DNA from: Streptomyces caelestis
GTDB lineage: Bacteria > Actinomycetota > Actinomycetes > Streptomycetales > Streptomycetaceae
Direction: 5' to 3'
NCBI RefSeq assembly: GCF_014205255.1
Contig: NZ_JACHNE010000001.1
Coordinates: forward strand, 5,766,001 to 5,830,000
DNA length: 64,000 bases
Both the position numbers and the translations under genes were made by a program. The number at the start of each line of letters is the position of its first letter. Within the stretch, counting starts at the first letter, position 1. This document shows, piece by piece, positions 25,746 to 34,658 of the stretch. The notes beneath the pieces are model-generated. The model was given only the letters and a program-made list of their open reading frames with translations, did no database searches and was not told the origin of the DNA.

Positions 25746-25775
25746 AAGCCCCGGCACCCATCGGTGCCGGGGCTT
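25746..25775. terminator. terminator downstream of catR
   Basis: AAGCCCCGGCACC (25746-25758) pairs with GGTGCCGGGGCTT (25763-25775), with A/T bases on both arms. It can serve the minus-strand catR gene and back up the tRNA terminator. Confidence 0.75.
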
Positions 25776-25788
25776 TCGCGTGTGCAGA

Positions 25789-26205
25789 CTAGGCGGCCGC
25801 GCAGTTCGGGCAGACGCCGCGGTACGTCACCTCGACGTCCGAGACCGTGAAGCCGAAGCGCTCGGAGTCGGGGAGGTCCTTCAGTGGGTTCCCCACCGGG
25901 TGCACGTCACGGATCGCGCCGCACTGGGCGCAGACCAGGTGGTGGTGCGGCTGGTGGGCGTTCGGGTCGTACCGCTTGGCGCGCTGGTCGGTGGAGACCT
26001 CGAGCACCTCGCCCAGCGACACGAGCTCGCCGAGCGTGTTGTAGACGGTCGCCCGGGAGATCTCGGGCAGCTTGGTGACGGCCCGGGCGTGGACCTCGTC
26101 GGCCGTCAGGTGGACGTGTTCGCCGTCGAGGACCTCGGCCACGACGCGCCGCTGCGCGGTCATCCGCCATCCGCGTCCGCGCAGCCGTTCCAGAAGGTCA
26201 CTCAT
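25789..26205 (-). CDS. catR: Fur/PerR-family peroxide-responsive repressor CatR
   Basis: A 138-aa Fur-family regulator. It has an N-terminal winged helix (RMTAQRRVVAEVL...SRATVYNTL), a His-rich regulatory metal site (HQPHHHLVC), and two zinc Cys pairs (CAQC and CPNC). It is divergent from a catalase gene with a palindrome between them, the standard CatR-catalase arrangement in Streptomyces. Metal-catalysed oxidation by peroxide is expected to release it from DNA. ATG 26205 is chosen over GTG 26211. Confidence 0.9.
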   Translation of the reverse strand: MSDLLERLRGRGWRMTAQRRVVAEVLDGEHVHLTADEVHARAVTKLPEISRATVYNTLGELVSLGEVLEVSTDQRAKRYDPNAHQPHHHLVCAQCGAIRDVHPVGNPLKDLPDSERFGFTVSDVEVTYRGVCPNCAAA

Positions 26206-26274
26206 AGCCACAGCCTAACAGCAAGAGGGACCAGGTCGCGAACAGGTGTGAAGTTAGAGCCTTGCTTTTCTTAG

Positions 26275-26288
26275 ACAATATCTATTGT
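26275..26288. promoter_or_regulatory. Fur/PerR-type operator between catR and catalase
   Basis: ACAATA-TC-TATTGT is a perfect 6-bp inverted repeat. It is the only A/T-rich patch in the divergent region and lies 60 bases before the catalase start and 70 bases before catR. This is the expected form of a PerR/Fur box controlling both genes. Confidence 0.75.
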
Positions 26289-26348
26289 AGGATCGAGAAT
26301 GACTTTGGCCGAGGAACAGGAACGGTCAGGACGGCCCAGGAAGCACAG

Positions 26349-27800
26349 ATGACGCAGGGACCGCTCACGACGGAGGCCGGTGCTCCGGTCGCCGACAACC
26401 AGAACAGCGAGACCGCGGGTGTGGGCGGCCCGGTGCTCGTCCAGGACCAGCTCCTGCTGGAGAAGCTCGCCCACTTCAACCGCGAGCGCATCCCGGAGCG
26501 CGTCGTGCACGCCCGTGGCGCCGGGGCCTACGGCACCTTCACGGTGACCGCCGACGTCACCCCGTACACCCGCGCCGCGTTCCTCTCCGAGATCGGCAAG
26601 CAGACCGAGGTCTTCCTGCGCTTCTCGACCGTGGCCGGCAACCTGGGGGCGGCGGACGCGGTCCGTGACCCGCGCGGCTTCGCGCTGAAGTTCTACACCG
26701 AGCAGGGCAACTACGACCTCGTCGGCAACAACACTCCGGTGTTCTTCATCAAGGACGCCATCAAGTTCCCGGACTTCATCCACACCCAGAAGCGCGACCC
26801 GTACACCGGCTCGACGGAGGCGGACAACGTCTGGGACTTCTGGAGCCTGTCGCCCGAGTCCGCGCACCAGGTGACCTGGCTGTTCGGTGACCGCGGCATC
26901 CCCGCCTCGTACCGCCACATGGACGGCTTCGGCTCGCACACCTTCCAGTGGCAGAACGAGGCCGGCGAGGTCTTCTGGGTCAAGTACCACTTCAAGACCG
27001 ACCAGGGGATCAGGAACCTCACCCAGGCCGAGGCCGACAGGCTGGCCGGCGAGGACCCGGACAGCCACCAGCGCGATCTGCGCGAGGCCATCGAGCGCGG
27101 TGAGTTCCCGTCCTGGACCGTACAGGTGCAGATCATGCCGGAGGCGGACGCGGCGACGTACCGCTTCAACCCGTTCGACCTGACCAAGGTCTGGCCGCAC
27201 GCCGACCACCCGCCGATCGAGATCGGCAAGCTGGAGCTCAACCGCAACCCGGAGAACATCTTCGCCGAGGTCGAGCAGTCGATCTTCAGCCCCGCGCACT
27301 TCGTGCCGGGCATCGGCCCGTCCCCGGACAAGATGCTCCAGGGCCGCCTCTTCGCGTACGGCGACGCCCACCGCTACCGCGTCGGCATCAACGCCGACCA
27401 CCTGCCGGTGAACCGCCCGCACGCCACCGTGGCGCGCACCAACTCCCGTGACGGTCACCTCTACGACGGCCGCCACAAGGGCGCGAAGAACTACGAGCCG
27501 AACAGCTTCGGCGGCCCGTTCCAGACGGACCGTCCGCTGTGGTCCGCCACGGCCGTGAGCGGCGTGACGGGCAGCCATCCGGCCCCTGTCCATGCCGAGG
27601 GCGACGACTTCGTGCAGGCGGGCAACCTCTACCGGCTGATGAGCGAGGACGAGAAGGAACGGCTGATCGCCAACCTGGCGGGCTTCATCGCCAGGGTCTC
27701 GCTGGACGACATCGTCGAGCGGGCGATCGACAACTTCCGTCGGGCCGACGGAGACTACGGCAAACGGCTTGAGGCCGCGGTCCAGGCCCTGCGCGGCTGA
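26349..27800 (+). CDS. katA: monofunctional small-subunit haem catalase
   Basis: A 483-aa clade-3 type catalase that converts hydrogen peroxide to water and oxygen. Motifs are the distal His segment RVVHARGAGAYGTF, FSTVAGNLGAADAVRDPRGF, the VGNNTPVFFI Asn region, and the proximal haem-ligand segment RLFAYGDAHRYRVG with its Tyr. ATG 26349 follows AGGAAG. It is regulated by the divergent CatR via the palindrome at 26275. In the literature this type of Streptomyces gene is called catA or katA. Confidence 0.95.
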   Translation: MTQGPLTTEAGAPVADNQNSETAGVGGPVLVQDQLLLEKLAHFNRERIPERVVHARGAGAYGTFTVTADVTPYTRAAFLSEIGKQTEVFLRFSTVAGNLGAADAVRDPRGFALKFYTEQGNYDLVGNNTPVFFIKDAIKFPDFIHTQKRDPYTGSTEADNVWDFWSLSPESAHQVTWLFGDRGIPASYRHMDGFGSHTFQWQNEAGEVFWVKYHFKTDQGIRNLTQAEADRLAGEDPDSHQRDLREAIERGEFPSWTVQVQIMPEADAATYRFNPFDLTKVWPHADHPPIEIGKLELNRNPENIFAEVEQSIFSPAHFVPGIGPSPDKMLQGRLFAYGDAHRYRVGINADHLPVNRPHATVARTNSRDGHLYDGRHKGAKNYEPNSFGGPFQTDRPLWSATAVSGVTGSHPAPVHAEGDDFVQAGNLYRLMSEDEKERLIANLAGFIARVSLDDIVERAIDNFRRADGDYGKRLEAAVQALRG

Positions 27801-27829
27801 ACTCCAGCACTGGACCGCTCGTGGCAGGG

Positions 27830-27862
27830 ACGGCCCGGGCCCCTTCGGGGGGCCCGGGCCGT
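27830..27862. terminator. bidirectional terminator after catalase
   Basis: ACGGCCCGGGCCCC pairs with GGGGCCCGGGCCGT around a TTCG loop, followed by TTTG. It lies between the converging catalase and CBS-domain genes. Confidence 0.85.
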
Positions 27863-27870
27863 TTGCGCTG

Positions 27871-28263
27871 TCAGGCGGGCACCTGCTGACGCGTCGGTGC
27901 CCAGCAGCTGATGATGTCGCGGACCGAGACGACACCGGCGGGCTCGTCGTCCTCGAGCACGATGAGGTGACGGAAACCGCCGTGCGCCATGGCGGCGGCC
28001 GCCTCCTCCAGGGTCCAGGCCGGAGCGGCGAACACGACGTCGGTGGTGGTGTGGTCGTGGACGCGTTCCGTGTCAGGGTCCTGGCCCTGTCCCACGGAGA
28101 TGAGGATGTCGCGTTCGGTGAGGATGCCGATGCCGCCGGCGTCGGGGTCGTGGACGATGGCCGCACCGACCTTGCGGGCGGCCATCAGCGCGGCGGCCTG
28201 GCGGAGAGTGTGGGTCGGGCCGATGGTGAGGACGACGGTGCTCATGGCGTCACGGACGAGCAT
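27871..28263 (-). CDS. two-CBS-domain protein
   Basis: A 130-aa protein made only of a CBS pair: VRDAMSTVVLTIGPTHTLRQ ... GILTERDIL, then DVVFAAPAWTLEEAAAAM ... GVVSVRDIIS. Such modules bind adenine nucleotides and regulate partners; no partner domain is present. AGGAGG lies 11 bases before ATG 28263. An upstream GTG in frame would overlap the ribosome binding site and is rejected. Confidence 0.85.
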   Translation of the reverse strand: MLVRDAMSTVVLTIGPTHTLRQAAALMAARKVGAAIVHDPDAGGIGILTERDILISVGQGQDPDTERVHDHTTTDVVFAAPAWTLEEAAAAMAHGGFRHLIVLEDDEPAGVVSVRDIISCWAPTRQQVPA

Positions 28264-28395
28264 GGATCGAGCCACCTCCTGGGAGTGTCCCGCCGTTTGT
28301 TCATCTTTTCACAAGTTCACAAGCGGGCGGACTCTCAGGGTGGCAGGCATAGGGAGGGCCAACAAGGGGGCGCGCTCGTATCAGAGGACGCGCCC

Positions 28396-29196
28396 TCAGT
28401 AGCGCTGGTTGAGATACCCCAGCAATTCGTCGTGCAGCAGACCGTTCGACGCGGCCGCGTTGCCGCTGTGCGGGCCCGGTCGGGAGTCGAGTCCGGTGAA
28501 GGTGCCGCCGGCCTCGGTGACGATGATCGCGTTGGCGGCCATGTCCCAGAGCGACAGCTCCGGCTCGGCGCACATGTCGACGGCGCCCTCGGCGACCATC
28601 ATGTACGGCCAGAAGTCGCCGTACGCGCGCGTGCGCCACACCTCGCGGGTGAGGTCCAGGAAGCCGTCCAGGCGGCCCTGCTCCTCCCAGCCGCTGAGCG
28701 AGGAGTACGCGAAGGAGGCGTCGGCGAGTTTTCCGACGCGGGAGACCTGGAGACGGGTCGCCTTCGTGAGGCTGCGGCCGGAGAACGCGCCGTAGCCCTT
28801 CGCGGCCCACCAACGGCGGCCGAGGGCGGGGGCGGAGACGACGCCGACGACGGGCTGGAAGCCGCCCTCGCCGGCTTCCATCAGGGAGATGAGGGTGGCC
28901 CAGACGGGGACGCCGCGTACGTAGTTCTTGGTGCCGTCGATCGGGTCGATCACCCAGCGGCGGGGGCCGGTGCCCTCGACGCCGTACTCCTCGCCGAGGA
29001 TCGCGTCCCTGGGGCGGGCGCGGGCGAGTTGGCCGCGGACGAGTTCTTCGGCGGCCTTGTCCGCTTCGCTCACCGGGGTCATGTCCGGTTTGGTCTCGAC
29101 CTTGAGGTCGAGGGCCTTGAACCGGTCCGTCGTCGCGGCGTCGGCGGCGTCGGCGAGGACGTGGGCGAGACGCAGGTCGTCGAGGTAGTCGGGCAT
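28396..29196 (-). CDS. hisN: histidinol-phosphatase HisN (inositol-monophosphatase fold)
   Basis: A 266-aa metal-dependent phosphatase. Landmarks are GEEYG, WVIDPIDGTKNYVRG (the DPIDGT metal site) and ELSLWDMAANAIIVTEAGG. Actinobacterial members of this subgroup dephosphorylate histidinol phosphate in histidine biosynthesis. No other his gene is adjacent. Compare the paralogue at 60420, whose motif is altered. Confidence 0.87.
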   Translation of the reverse strand: MPDYLDDLRLAHVLADAADAATTDRFKALDLKVETKPDMTPVSEADKAAEELVRGQLARARPRDAILGEEYGVEGTGPRRWVIDPIDGTKNYVRGVPVWATLISLMEAGEGGFQPVVGVVSAPALGRRWWAAKGYGAFSGRSLTKATRLQVSRVGKLADASFAYSSLSGWEEQGRLDGFLDLTREVWRTRAYGDFWPYMMVAEGAVDMCAEPELSLWDMAANAIIVTEAGGTFTGLDSRPGPHSGNAAASNGLLHDELLGYLNQRY

Positions 29197-29491
29197 GTAA
29201 CGAACCTATCTGCCGAGGTGGGGCTGGGGCTACAGGGGGCTTGGGGGTCGGGTGGGGGTGTTGGACTCCTGTCGCCCCAGCGGCACGACTGCCCGTAGCT
29301 CAGCGGACACGCACCCGCGGCCGCGCGCGGCCCGGACCCAGGACCCGCGAGCGGGAGCCACGGCCAAAACCGCCGGAGGCACCCGCGGAGGTCGGCTCAA
29401 AGGCGCCCCCGCGTGCGCTCGTGAACCCTTGACAGTGGTTTCGTGCGCGTCAAATCTGGGCGCAGAGCCGCTCGCCCCAAGGGGAGGCGAA

Positions 29492-30097
29492 ATGCCTGCA
29501 GCGCGGGAATCTCTACTGGACGCCGCTTTCACGGCGCTGACGCGTCGGCCGTGGTCCGCCGTACGGATGGTGGACGTGGCCGCGGCGGCAGGAGTGTCCC
29601 GGCAGACGCTGTACAACGAGTTCGGCAGCAAGGACGGCCTCGCCCGGGCGCTCGTGAGGAGAGAAGCCGACGGATATCTCGCCGGTGTCGACCACGCGCT
29701 CACCGCGCACAGCGACCCGCGGGACCGGCTCACCGCCACCGCCGAGTGGACCACCGCGGCGGCCGGCGAGAACGCCCTCGTCCGTGCCATGCTCACCGGC
29801 TGCTGGAGCGAACGGCTGCCGTCCCCGGCCCTGTCGGCCGTGCCCTCCACCTCCGCCGTACCGGCCCAGCGCCGCGCCGACGGCCCACTGCCCTCGCCCG
29901 GCGACCTCGTCGCCCTCGTCCGCGACCGCGCCGTCACCGCCCTGGCAGGTCCCGGCACCCCCGGATCCGACACCGCCGACCTGGCCCGCTCCTGCGAACT
30001 CGCCGTCCGGCTCGCCCTGTCCTGCGTGGCCGCGCCACCCGGCGAGGGCGGCGTCGCCGGCCTGATCCGCAGCGCCCTTCAGCGCCAGGCCGGCTGA
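29492..30097 (+). CDS. TetR-family transcriptional regulator
   Basis: A 201-aa protein with an N-terminal helix-turn-helix (MVDVAAAAGVSRQTLYNEFG) and a variable ligand domain. ATG 29492 follows GGGGAGGCGA. The upstream 295 bases (29197-29491) hold no gene. It converges with an SMR efflux gene 7 bases away, a frequent regulator-transporter pairing, though convergent here. Confidence 0.85.
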   Translation: MPAARESLLDAAFTALTRRPWSAVRMVDVAAAAGVSRQTLYNEFGSKDGLARALVRREADGYLAGVDHALTAHSDPRDRLTATAEWTTAAAGENALVRAMLTGCWSERLPSPALSAVPSTSAVPAQRRADGPLPSPGDLVALVRDRAVTALAGPGTPGSDTADLARSCELAVRLALSCVAAPPGEGGVAGLIRSALQRQAG

Positions 30098-30104
30098 CAG
30101 GACG

Positions 30105-30428
30105 TCAGTGCGCCGAACCCGACAACTGCAGCCCGATCACACCGATGATGACGAGACTGATCGACACGATCTTCAGCGTCGACACCAGGTCGCCCAGGAA
30201 CACCATGCCGTAGATCGCCGTGCCGGCCGCGCCGATGCCGGTCCACACGGCGTAGGCGGGACCCACGTCGAGCTTCTTCAGCGCCAGGGTCAGCAGACCG
30301 AAGCTGCCGATGGCGAAGACGCAGAACGCGATCGTCGGCCAGAGCCGCGTGAAACCGTGCGACAGCTTCAGACACACGGCGAAGCCGGTCTCCAGCAACC
30401 CCGCCACTATGACCAGCAGCCACGCCAT
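30105..30428 (-). CDS. SMR-family small multidrug/guanidinium exporter (SugE/QacE type)
   Basis: A 107-aa protein with four transmembrane helices and the essential membrane Glu13 in LLETGFAV. It works as a dual-topology dimer exporting cations by proton antiport. SugE-type members export guanidinium and QacE-type members export quaternary ammonium; the sequence alone does not decide. The upstream 170 bases (30429-30600) show a TetR-like imperfect palindrome near 30455-30475 but no clear riboswitch. Confidence 0.87.
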   Translation of the reverse strand: MAWLLVIVAGLLETGFAVCLKLSHGFTRLWPTIAFCVFAIGSFGLLTLALKKLDVGPAYAVWTGIGAAGTAIYGMVFLGDLVSTLKIVSISLVIIGVIGLQLSGSAH

Positions 30429-30600
30429 GAGTCGTTCCTCCCGTATCCCACGTTCAGCGACCGCTTAGTCAGTTCGAGCAAGTACGCCAGATTCGTCAGC
30501 TTCTGGTCGGTCTTGCATCCGGCTTGGTGCGATTATGCACTTACCGTCCGCACGCCATGACAAACAACGCGGAGGTCAGCCGCCTTCCTCAGCCGCTTCC

Positions 30601-31611
30601 TCAGTCGCCTTCCTTCCGCTCCCGCGTGGCCAGCATCCGCCGCAGCGAGTACAGCCGCGCCGGATCCGCGTGCCCCTCGGCCACCCACGCGTCCAGCGCG
30701 CAGTCGGGCTCGTCATGGCTGCACGCGCGTGGGCAGCCCTCGGTGCCCGGCTCCAGGTCGGGAAAGGCGTGGATGACCCGGGACGGGTCCACGTGGTGCA
30801 GGCCGAAGGACCGAATGCCCGGCGTGTCGATCATCCAGCCGTCGCTGTCCGCCAGCGGCAGCGCCAGCGCCGAGGTGGTGGTGTGCCGGCCACGGCCCGT
30901 CACCGCGTTCACATGCCCGGTCGTACGCCGCTGCTCCTGCGGCACCAGCGCGTTCACCAGGGTCGTCTTGCCGACACCGGAGTGGCCGACGAACGCGGTG
31001 ATCTTGCCGTCGAGCTGCTCGCGTACGCGGGCGACGGCGGTGCCGTTCTGGAGTTCCTCGCGGCTGGTGACGACGTAGGGGATGTCGAGGTGGCCGTAGA
31101 GCTCCAGCAGCTTGTCGGGCGGGGCGAGGTCCGACTTGGTCAGGACCAGCAGCGGGTCCAGGCCGCCGGCGTAGGCCGCGACCAGACAGCGGTCGATCAG
31201 CCGCGGGCGGGGTTCGGGGTCGGCCAGGGCGGTGACGACCGCCAGCTGGTCGGCGTTGGCGACGACCACGCGCTCGTACGGGTCGTCGTCGTCCGCGGTG
31301 CGGCGGAGCACGGACGTGCGCTCCGCGATGCGGACGATCCTCGCGAGCGAGTCCTTCTTGCCCGACAGGTCGCCCACGAGGGCCACCCGGTCTCCGACCA
31401 CGGCCGCCTTGCGGCCCAGCTCGCGGGCCTTCATCGCCATGACCACACGGTCCTCGACGAGGCAGGTCAGGCGGCCCCGGTCGACGGTGAGGACGAGGCC
31501 CTCGGCGGCGTCCTCGTGCTTGGGCCGGATGTTCGTCCGGGGCCGGGTGTTCCGGCGGCCGGGACGGGTGCGGATGTCGTCCTCGTCGGTGTGCTTGCCG
31601 TAGCGGCGCAT
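30601..31611 (-). CDS. rsgA: ribosome small-subunit GTPase RsgA
   Basis: A 336-aa circularly permuted GTPase that matures the 30S subunit. It has an OB-fold N terminus, G4 LTKSDLAPP before G1 GHSGVGKTTLVN, G3 DTPGIRSFGL, and a C-terminal zinc knuckle CPRACSHDEPDC. ATG 31611 starts 17 bases after the aroA stop, so aroA-rsgA is an operon, as in other Streptomyces. Confidence 0.95.
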   Translation of the reverse strand: MRRYGKHTDEDDIRTRPGRRNTRPRTNIRPKHEDAAEGLVLTVDRGRLTCLVEDRVVMAMKARELGRKAAVVGDRVALVGDLSGKKDSLARIVRIAERTSVLRRTADDDDPYERVVVANADQLAVVTALADPEPRPRLIDRCLVAAYAGGLDPLLVLTKSDLAPPDKLLELYGHLDIPYVVTSREELQNGTAVARVREQLDGKITAFVGHSGVGKTTLVNALVPQEQRRTTGHVNAVTGRGRHTTTSALALPLADSDGWMIDTPGIRSFGLHHVDPSRVIHAFPDLEPGTEGCPRACSHDEPDCALDAWVAEGHADPARLYSLRRMLATRERKEGD

Positions 31612-31628
31612 GACCTGATCCCCGTGTC

Positions 31629-32945
31629 CTACGCCCCGAGCATCCCGGTCCACAGGTCGGGGAAGTCGGGCAGCGTCTTGGCCGTCGTCGCCACGTTCTC
31701 GATCTGCACGCCCTCGACGGCGAGGCCGATGATCGCCCCGGCCGTGGCCATGCGGTGGTCGTCGTACGTGTGGAAGATCCCGCCGTGCAGCCGGCGCGGG
31801 CGGACGTGCAGACCGTCGGCGGTCTCCGTGACGTCACCGCCGAGTTCGTTGATCTCCTTGGTCAGCGCGGCCAGGCGGTCCGTCTCGTGCAGCCGCAGAT
31901 GGGCCACACCGCGCAGGGTCGACGGGGAGTCCGCGAGGGCCGCGACCGCCGCGACGCCCGGCGTCAGCTCGCCGACCTCGCTCAGGTCGACGTCGATGCC
32001 GTGGATCGAGCCGGAGCCGGTGAACACGAGCCCGTACTCGGTCAGTTCGCAGGAGCCGCCCATCTCGGTGAAGATCTCGCGCAGCCGGTCACCGGGCTGG
32101 GTGGTGCGGGCCGGCCAGTCCGGGATGACGACCCGGCCGCCGGTGACGAGCGCGGCCGCCAGGAACGGCTGGGCGTTGGACAGGTCCGGCTCGATGGTCA
32201 GGTCGCGCCCGAGCAGGGCACCCGGCGTGACCCGCCAGACGTTGGGCTCGCCGCCCGACTCGGGCGTGTCCACCTGGGCGCCGACCGCGCGCAGCATGTC
32301 GACGGTCATGCGGATGTGCGGCATGGAGGGCAGCGTGGCGCCGGTGTGGCGGACCTCGACGCCCTGGTTGAAGCGCGGGCCGGACAGCAGCAGGGCGCTC
32401 ACGAACTGCGACGAGGAGGACGCGTCGATCGCGACGGGGCCGCCGTCCAGGGCGCCGCTGCCGTGCACGGTCAGCGGCAGCGCGCCACGGCCGTCGTCAT
32501 CGATCCGGGCGCCGAGCTGACGCAGCGCGTCGATGACTCCGTTCAGGGGACGCTCGTACGAGCGGGGATCACCGTCGAAGCGGACCGGACCGTCGGCGAG
32601 CGCGGCGACCGGCGGCAGGAACCGCATCACCGTGCCGGCGTTGCCGACGTCGACCGTGGCCGGGCCGCGCAGGCCCGTGGGGATCACACGCCAGGCCTCG
32701 CCGGTGCCGTCCGGGCCGACCCCTTCCTCGATCTCGATGCCCATGGCGCGCAGCGCGCCGGCCATCAGCAGCGTGTCGCGCGAGCGCAGGGGGCGGCGCA
32801 GCCAGCCCGGTTCGGAGGCGAGGGAGGCGAGGACCAGGGCGCGGTTGGTGACCGACTTGGACCCGGGCACGTGGACCGTCGCGTCGACGGCTCCGCTCGC
32901 GTGCGGGGCGGGCCAGAGGGCGGTGTCTGCGGTGTTCGGGGCCAT
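31629..32945 (-). CDS. aroA: EPSP synthase AroA (3-phosphoshikimate 1-carboxyvinyltransferase)
   Basis: A 438-aa shikimate-pathway enzyme that joins phosphoenolpyruvate to shikimate-3-phosphate. Motifs are VHVPGSKSVTNRALVL near residue 27, LGNAGT-type NVGNAGTVMRFL, SSQFVSALLLSG, and the C-terminal DHRMATAGAIIGL. ATG 32945 with GTGAAG upstream. First gene of the aroA-rsgA unit. Confidence 0.96.
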   Translation of the reverse strand: MAPNTADTALWPAPHASGAVDATVHVPGSKSVTNRALVLASLASEPGWLRRPLRSRDTLLMAGALRAMGIEIEEGVGPDGTGEAWRVIPTGLRGPATVDVGNAGTVMRFLPPVAALADGPVRFDGDPRSYERPLNGVIDALRQLGARIDDDGRGALPLTVHGSGALDGGPVAIDASSSSQFVSALLLSGPRFNQGVEVRHTGATLPSMPHIRMTVDMLRAVGAQVDTPESGGEPNVWRVTPGALLGRDLTIEPDLSNAQPFLAAALVTGGRVVIPDWPARTTQPGDRLREIFTEMGGSCELTEYGLVFTGSGSIHGIDVDLSEVGELTPGVAAVAALADSPSTLRGVAHLRLHETDRLAALTKEINELGGDVTETADGLHVRPRRLHGGIFHTYDDHRMATAGAIIGLAVEGVQIENVATTAKTLPDFPDLWTGMLGA

Positions 32946-33068
32946 GGCTTCACTTTATAAGGAGGCAGTACGGCAGGGCGTTCTTCGGGTGGGGCACCGC
33001 CGGGGGTGTTCGCGCCATGCGGCGCAGCCGCACATCGGCAGGGCCCCGCACCCCTGGGGCAGGGCCGG

Positions 33069-33791
33069 TCACACCCCCAGCAACCAGCGCCCTCCGCCGA
33101 TCAGGGAGCACAGCGACACCGCGTGGAACAGGAAGAACCACAATCCCGCCGGGACATGCGTCAGGCGCGACAACTGGTCCGCGTCCGAGTCCCCCGCCCC
33201 GCCCCGCGCCCGCTTCGCCTGGAGCTCGAACGCCGGACGCACTCCGCCCACCAGCAGGAACCACACCACCGCGTACGCGAAAGCCGCCTGCACCTGGGGG
33301 CCGGCCAGCCAGGACACCACCACGAACAGGCCGCCGGTGACGATCATGGTCAGGGCGCCGTACGCGTTGCGGATCATCACGAGCATGGCCAGAAGCAGGG
33401 CGGTGGCCAGCCACAGCAGGAGCGTGATGCGGCCGGCGCCCAGCAGGGCCGCGCCGCCGAGGCCGAGCAGGGGCGGGGCGGTGTAGCCCGAGGCCGCGGT
33501 GAGGATCATGCCGATGCCGTGCGGCTTGCCGCGGCTGACGGTCAGGCCGCTGGTGTCCGAGTGCAGCCGTATGCCCGTGAGGGTGCGGCCGGTGAGCAGG
33601 GCCACGAGCCCGTGGCCGCCCTCGTGGGCGATGGTGATGGCGTTGCGGGAGATGCGCCACAGGCCGTGCGGGATCACCACGGCGAGCGCGACTGCCAGGG
33701 TCGCGGCTACCACCCAGAGGTCGGGCTCGGGCTGGGTGCCGGAGACCTCGTCCCAGAGGGAGGCGAGCGAGGTGGTTGCGGTGCTGTCCAT
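33069..33791 (-). CDS. M50-type membrane metallopeptidase
   Basis: A 240-aa integral membrane protein with about six helices and the zinc motif HEGGH within the first third, as in M50B/site-2-protease-like families. ATG 33791 sits 50 bases from the divergent SRAP gene. The substrate is unknown. The short aroA-M50 gap (32946-33068) shows nothing else. Confidence 0.8.
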   Translation of the reverse strand: MDSTATTSLASLWDEVSGTQPEPDLWVVAATLAVALAVVIPHGLWRISRNAITIAHEGGHGLVALLTGRTLTGIRLHSDTSGLTVSRGKPHGIGMILTAASGYTAPPLLGLGGAALLGAGRITLLLWLATALLLAMLVMIRNAYGALTMIVTGGLFVVVSWLAGPQVQAAFAYAVVWFLLVGGVRPAFELQAKRARGGAGDSDADQLSRLTHVPAGLWFFLFHAVSLCSLIGGGRWLLGV

Positions 33792-33841
33792 GTGCGGCGT
33801 CGGCTCCCTGTGGGCGGATGGAATCTGGCAGTGTGGCACGT

Positions 33842-34657
33842 ATGTGCGGACGGTATGCAGCGAGTCGTAGGCCAGAGGATCTCGCAGGAATCTTTGAGAT
33901 CGAGAAGTGGGAGCCCGAGGAGACTCTGGAGCCCGACTACAACGTGGCGCCCACCAAAGAGGTCTACGCCGTCCTCGACCGCCCTCTGAAAGACGCGGAC
34001 GACCCGCGACCGGTTCGGCAGCTGCGCACGCTGAAGTGGGGGCTCGTCCCGTCCTGGTCGAAGACCCCCGAGGGCGGTGCCCGGATGATCAACGCCCGGG
34101 CGGAAACCGTCCACGAGAAGCCGTCCTACCGCCGCGCCTTCACCTCCCGGCGCTGCGTCCTGCCCGCCGACGGCTACTACGAGTGGGTCACCGGCACACA
34201 GGAGCGCGAGCTGGAGGTCGAGGGCAAGAAGAAGCGGCCGCGCAAGCAGCCCTACTTCGTGACACCGGCGGACGGGTCGGTCTTCGCCATGGCCGGGCTG
34301 TACGAGTTCTGGCGGGACAAGACGCTGCCGGACGACCACCCGCAGGCCTGGTGGGTGACGTGTTCCGTCCTCACCACCGAGGCCGAGACGAGCCCGCTGG
34401 CGGTGTCCCCGGCGGACGGTCCGCGGGCCCTGGCCGAGATCCACCCCCGGATGCCGCTGATGCTGACGCCGGACCGCTGGGACGCCTGGCTGGACCCGTC
34501 CCGCACGGACGTCGACGACCTGCGCGAGCTGCTCGCCCCGCCGCCCGCCGGGCTGATGCGCGCCTACCCCGTCACGACGGCCGTCAGCAACGTCCGCAAC
34601 AACGGCCCGGAGCTGCTGAAGGAGCTGGAAGGGCCGGAAGAGGGCACACTCTTCTGA
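33842..34657 (+). CDS. SRAP-domain protein (YedK/HMCES family)
   Basis: A 271-aa SOS-response-associated peptidase-fold protein. Family members crosslink through Cys2 to abasic sites in single-stranded DNA and so shield them. MCGRYAASR places the catalytic Cys at position 2 once the initiator Met is removed. NVAPT, WGLVPSW, NARAET and the HPRMP His are conserved. ATG 33842 is fixed by the Cys2 requirement. Upstream bases lack a LexA-like box. Confidence 0.93.
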   Translation: MCGRYAASRRPEDLAGIFEIEKWEPEETLEPDYNVAPTKEVYAVLDRPLKDADDPRPVRQLRTLKWGLVPSWSKTPEGGARMINARAETVHEKPSYRRAFTSRRCVLPADGYYEWVTGTQERELEVEGKKKRPRKQPYFVTPADGSVFAMAGLYEFWRDKTLPDDHPQAWWVTCSVLTTEAETSPLAVSPADGPRALAEIHPRMPLMLTPDRWDAWLDPSRTDVDDLRELLAPPPAGLMRAYPVTTAVSNVRNNGPELLKELEGPEEGTLF

Positions 34658-34658
34658 C

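Noticed and set aside
29290..29320. GCCCGTAGCTCAGCGGA resembles the 5' end and D-arm of a tRNA.
   Set aside because: No anticodon arm, T-arm or acceptor pairing follows, so it is not a tRNA gene; a chance match or very old fragment.
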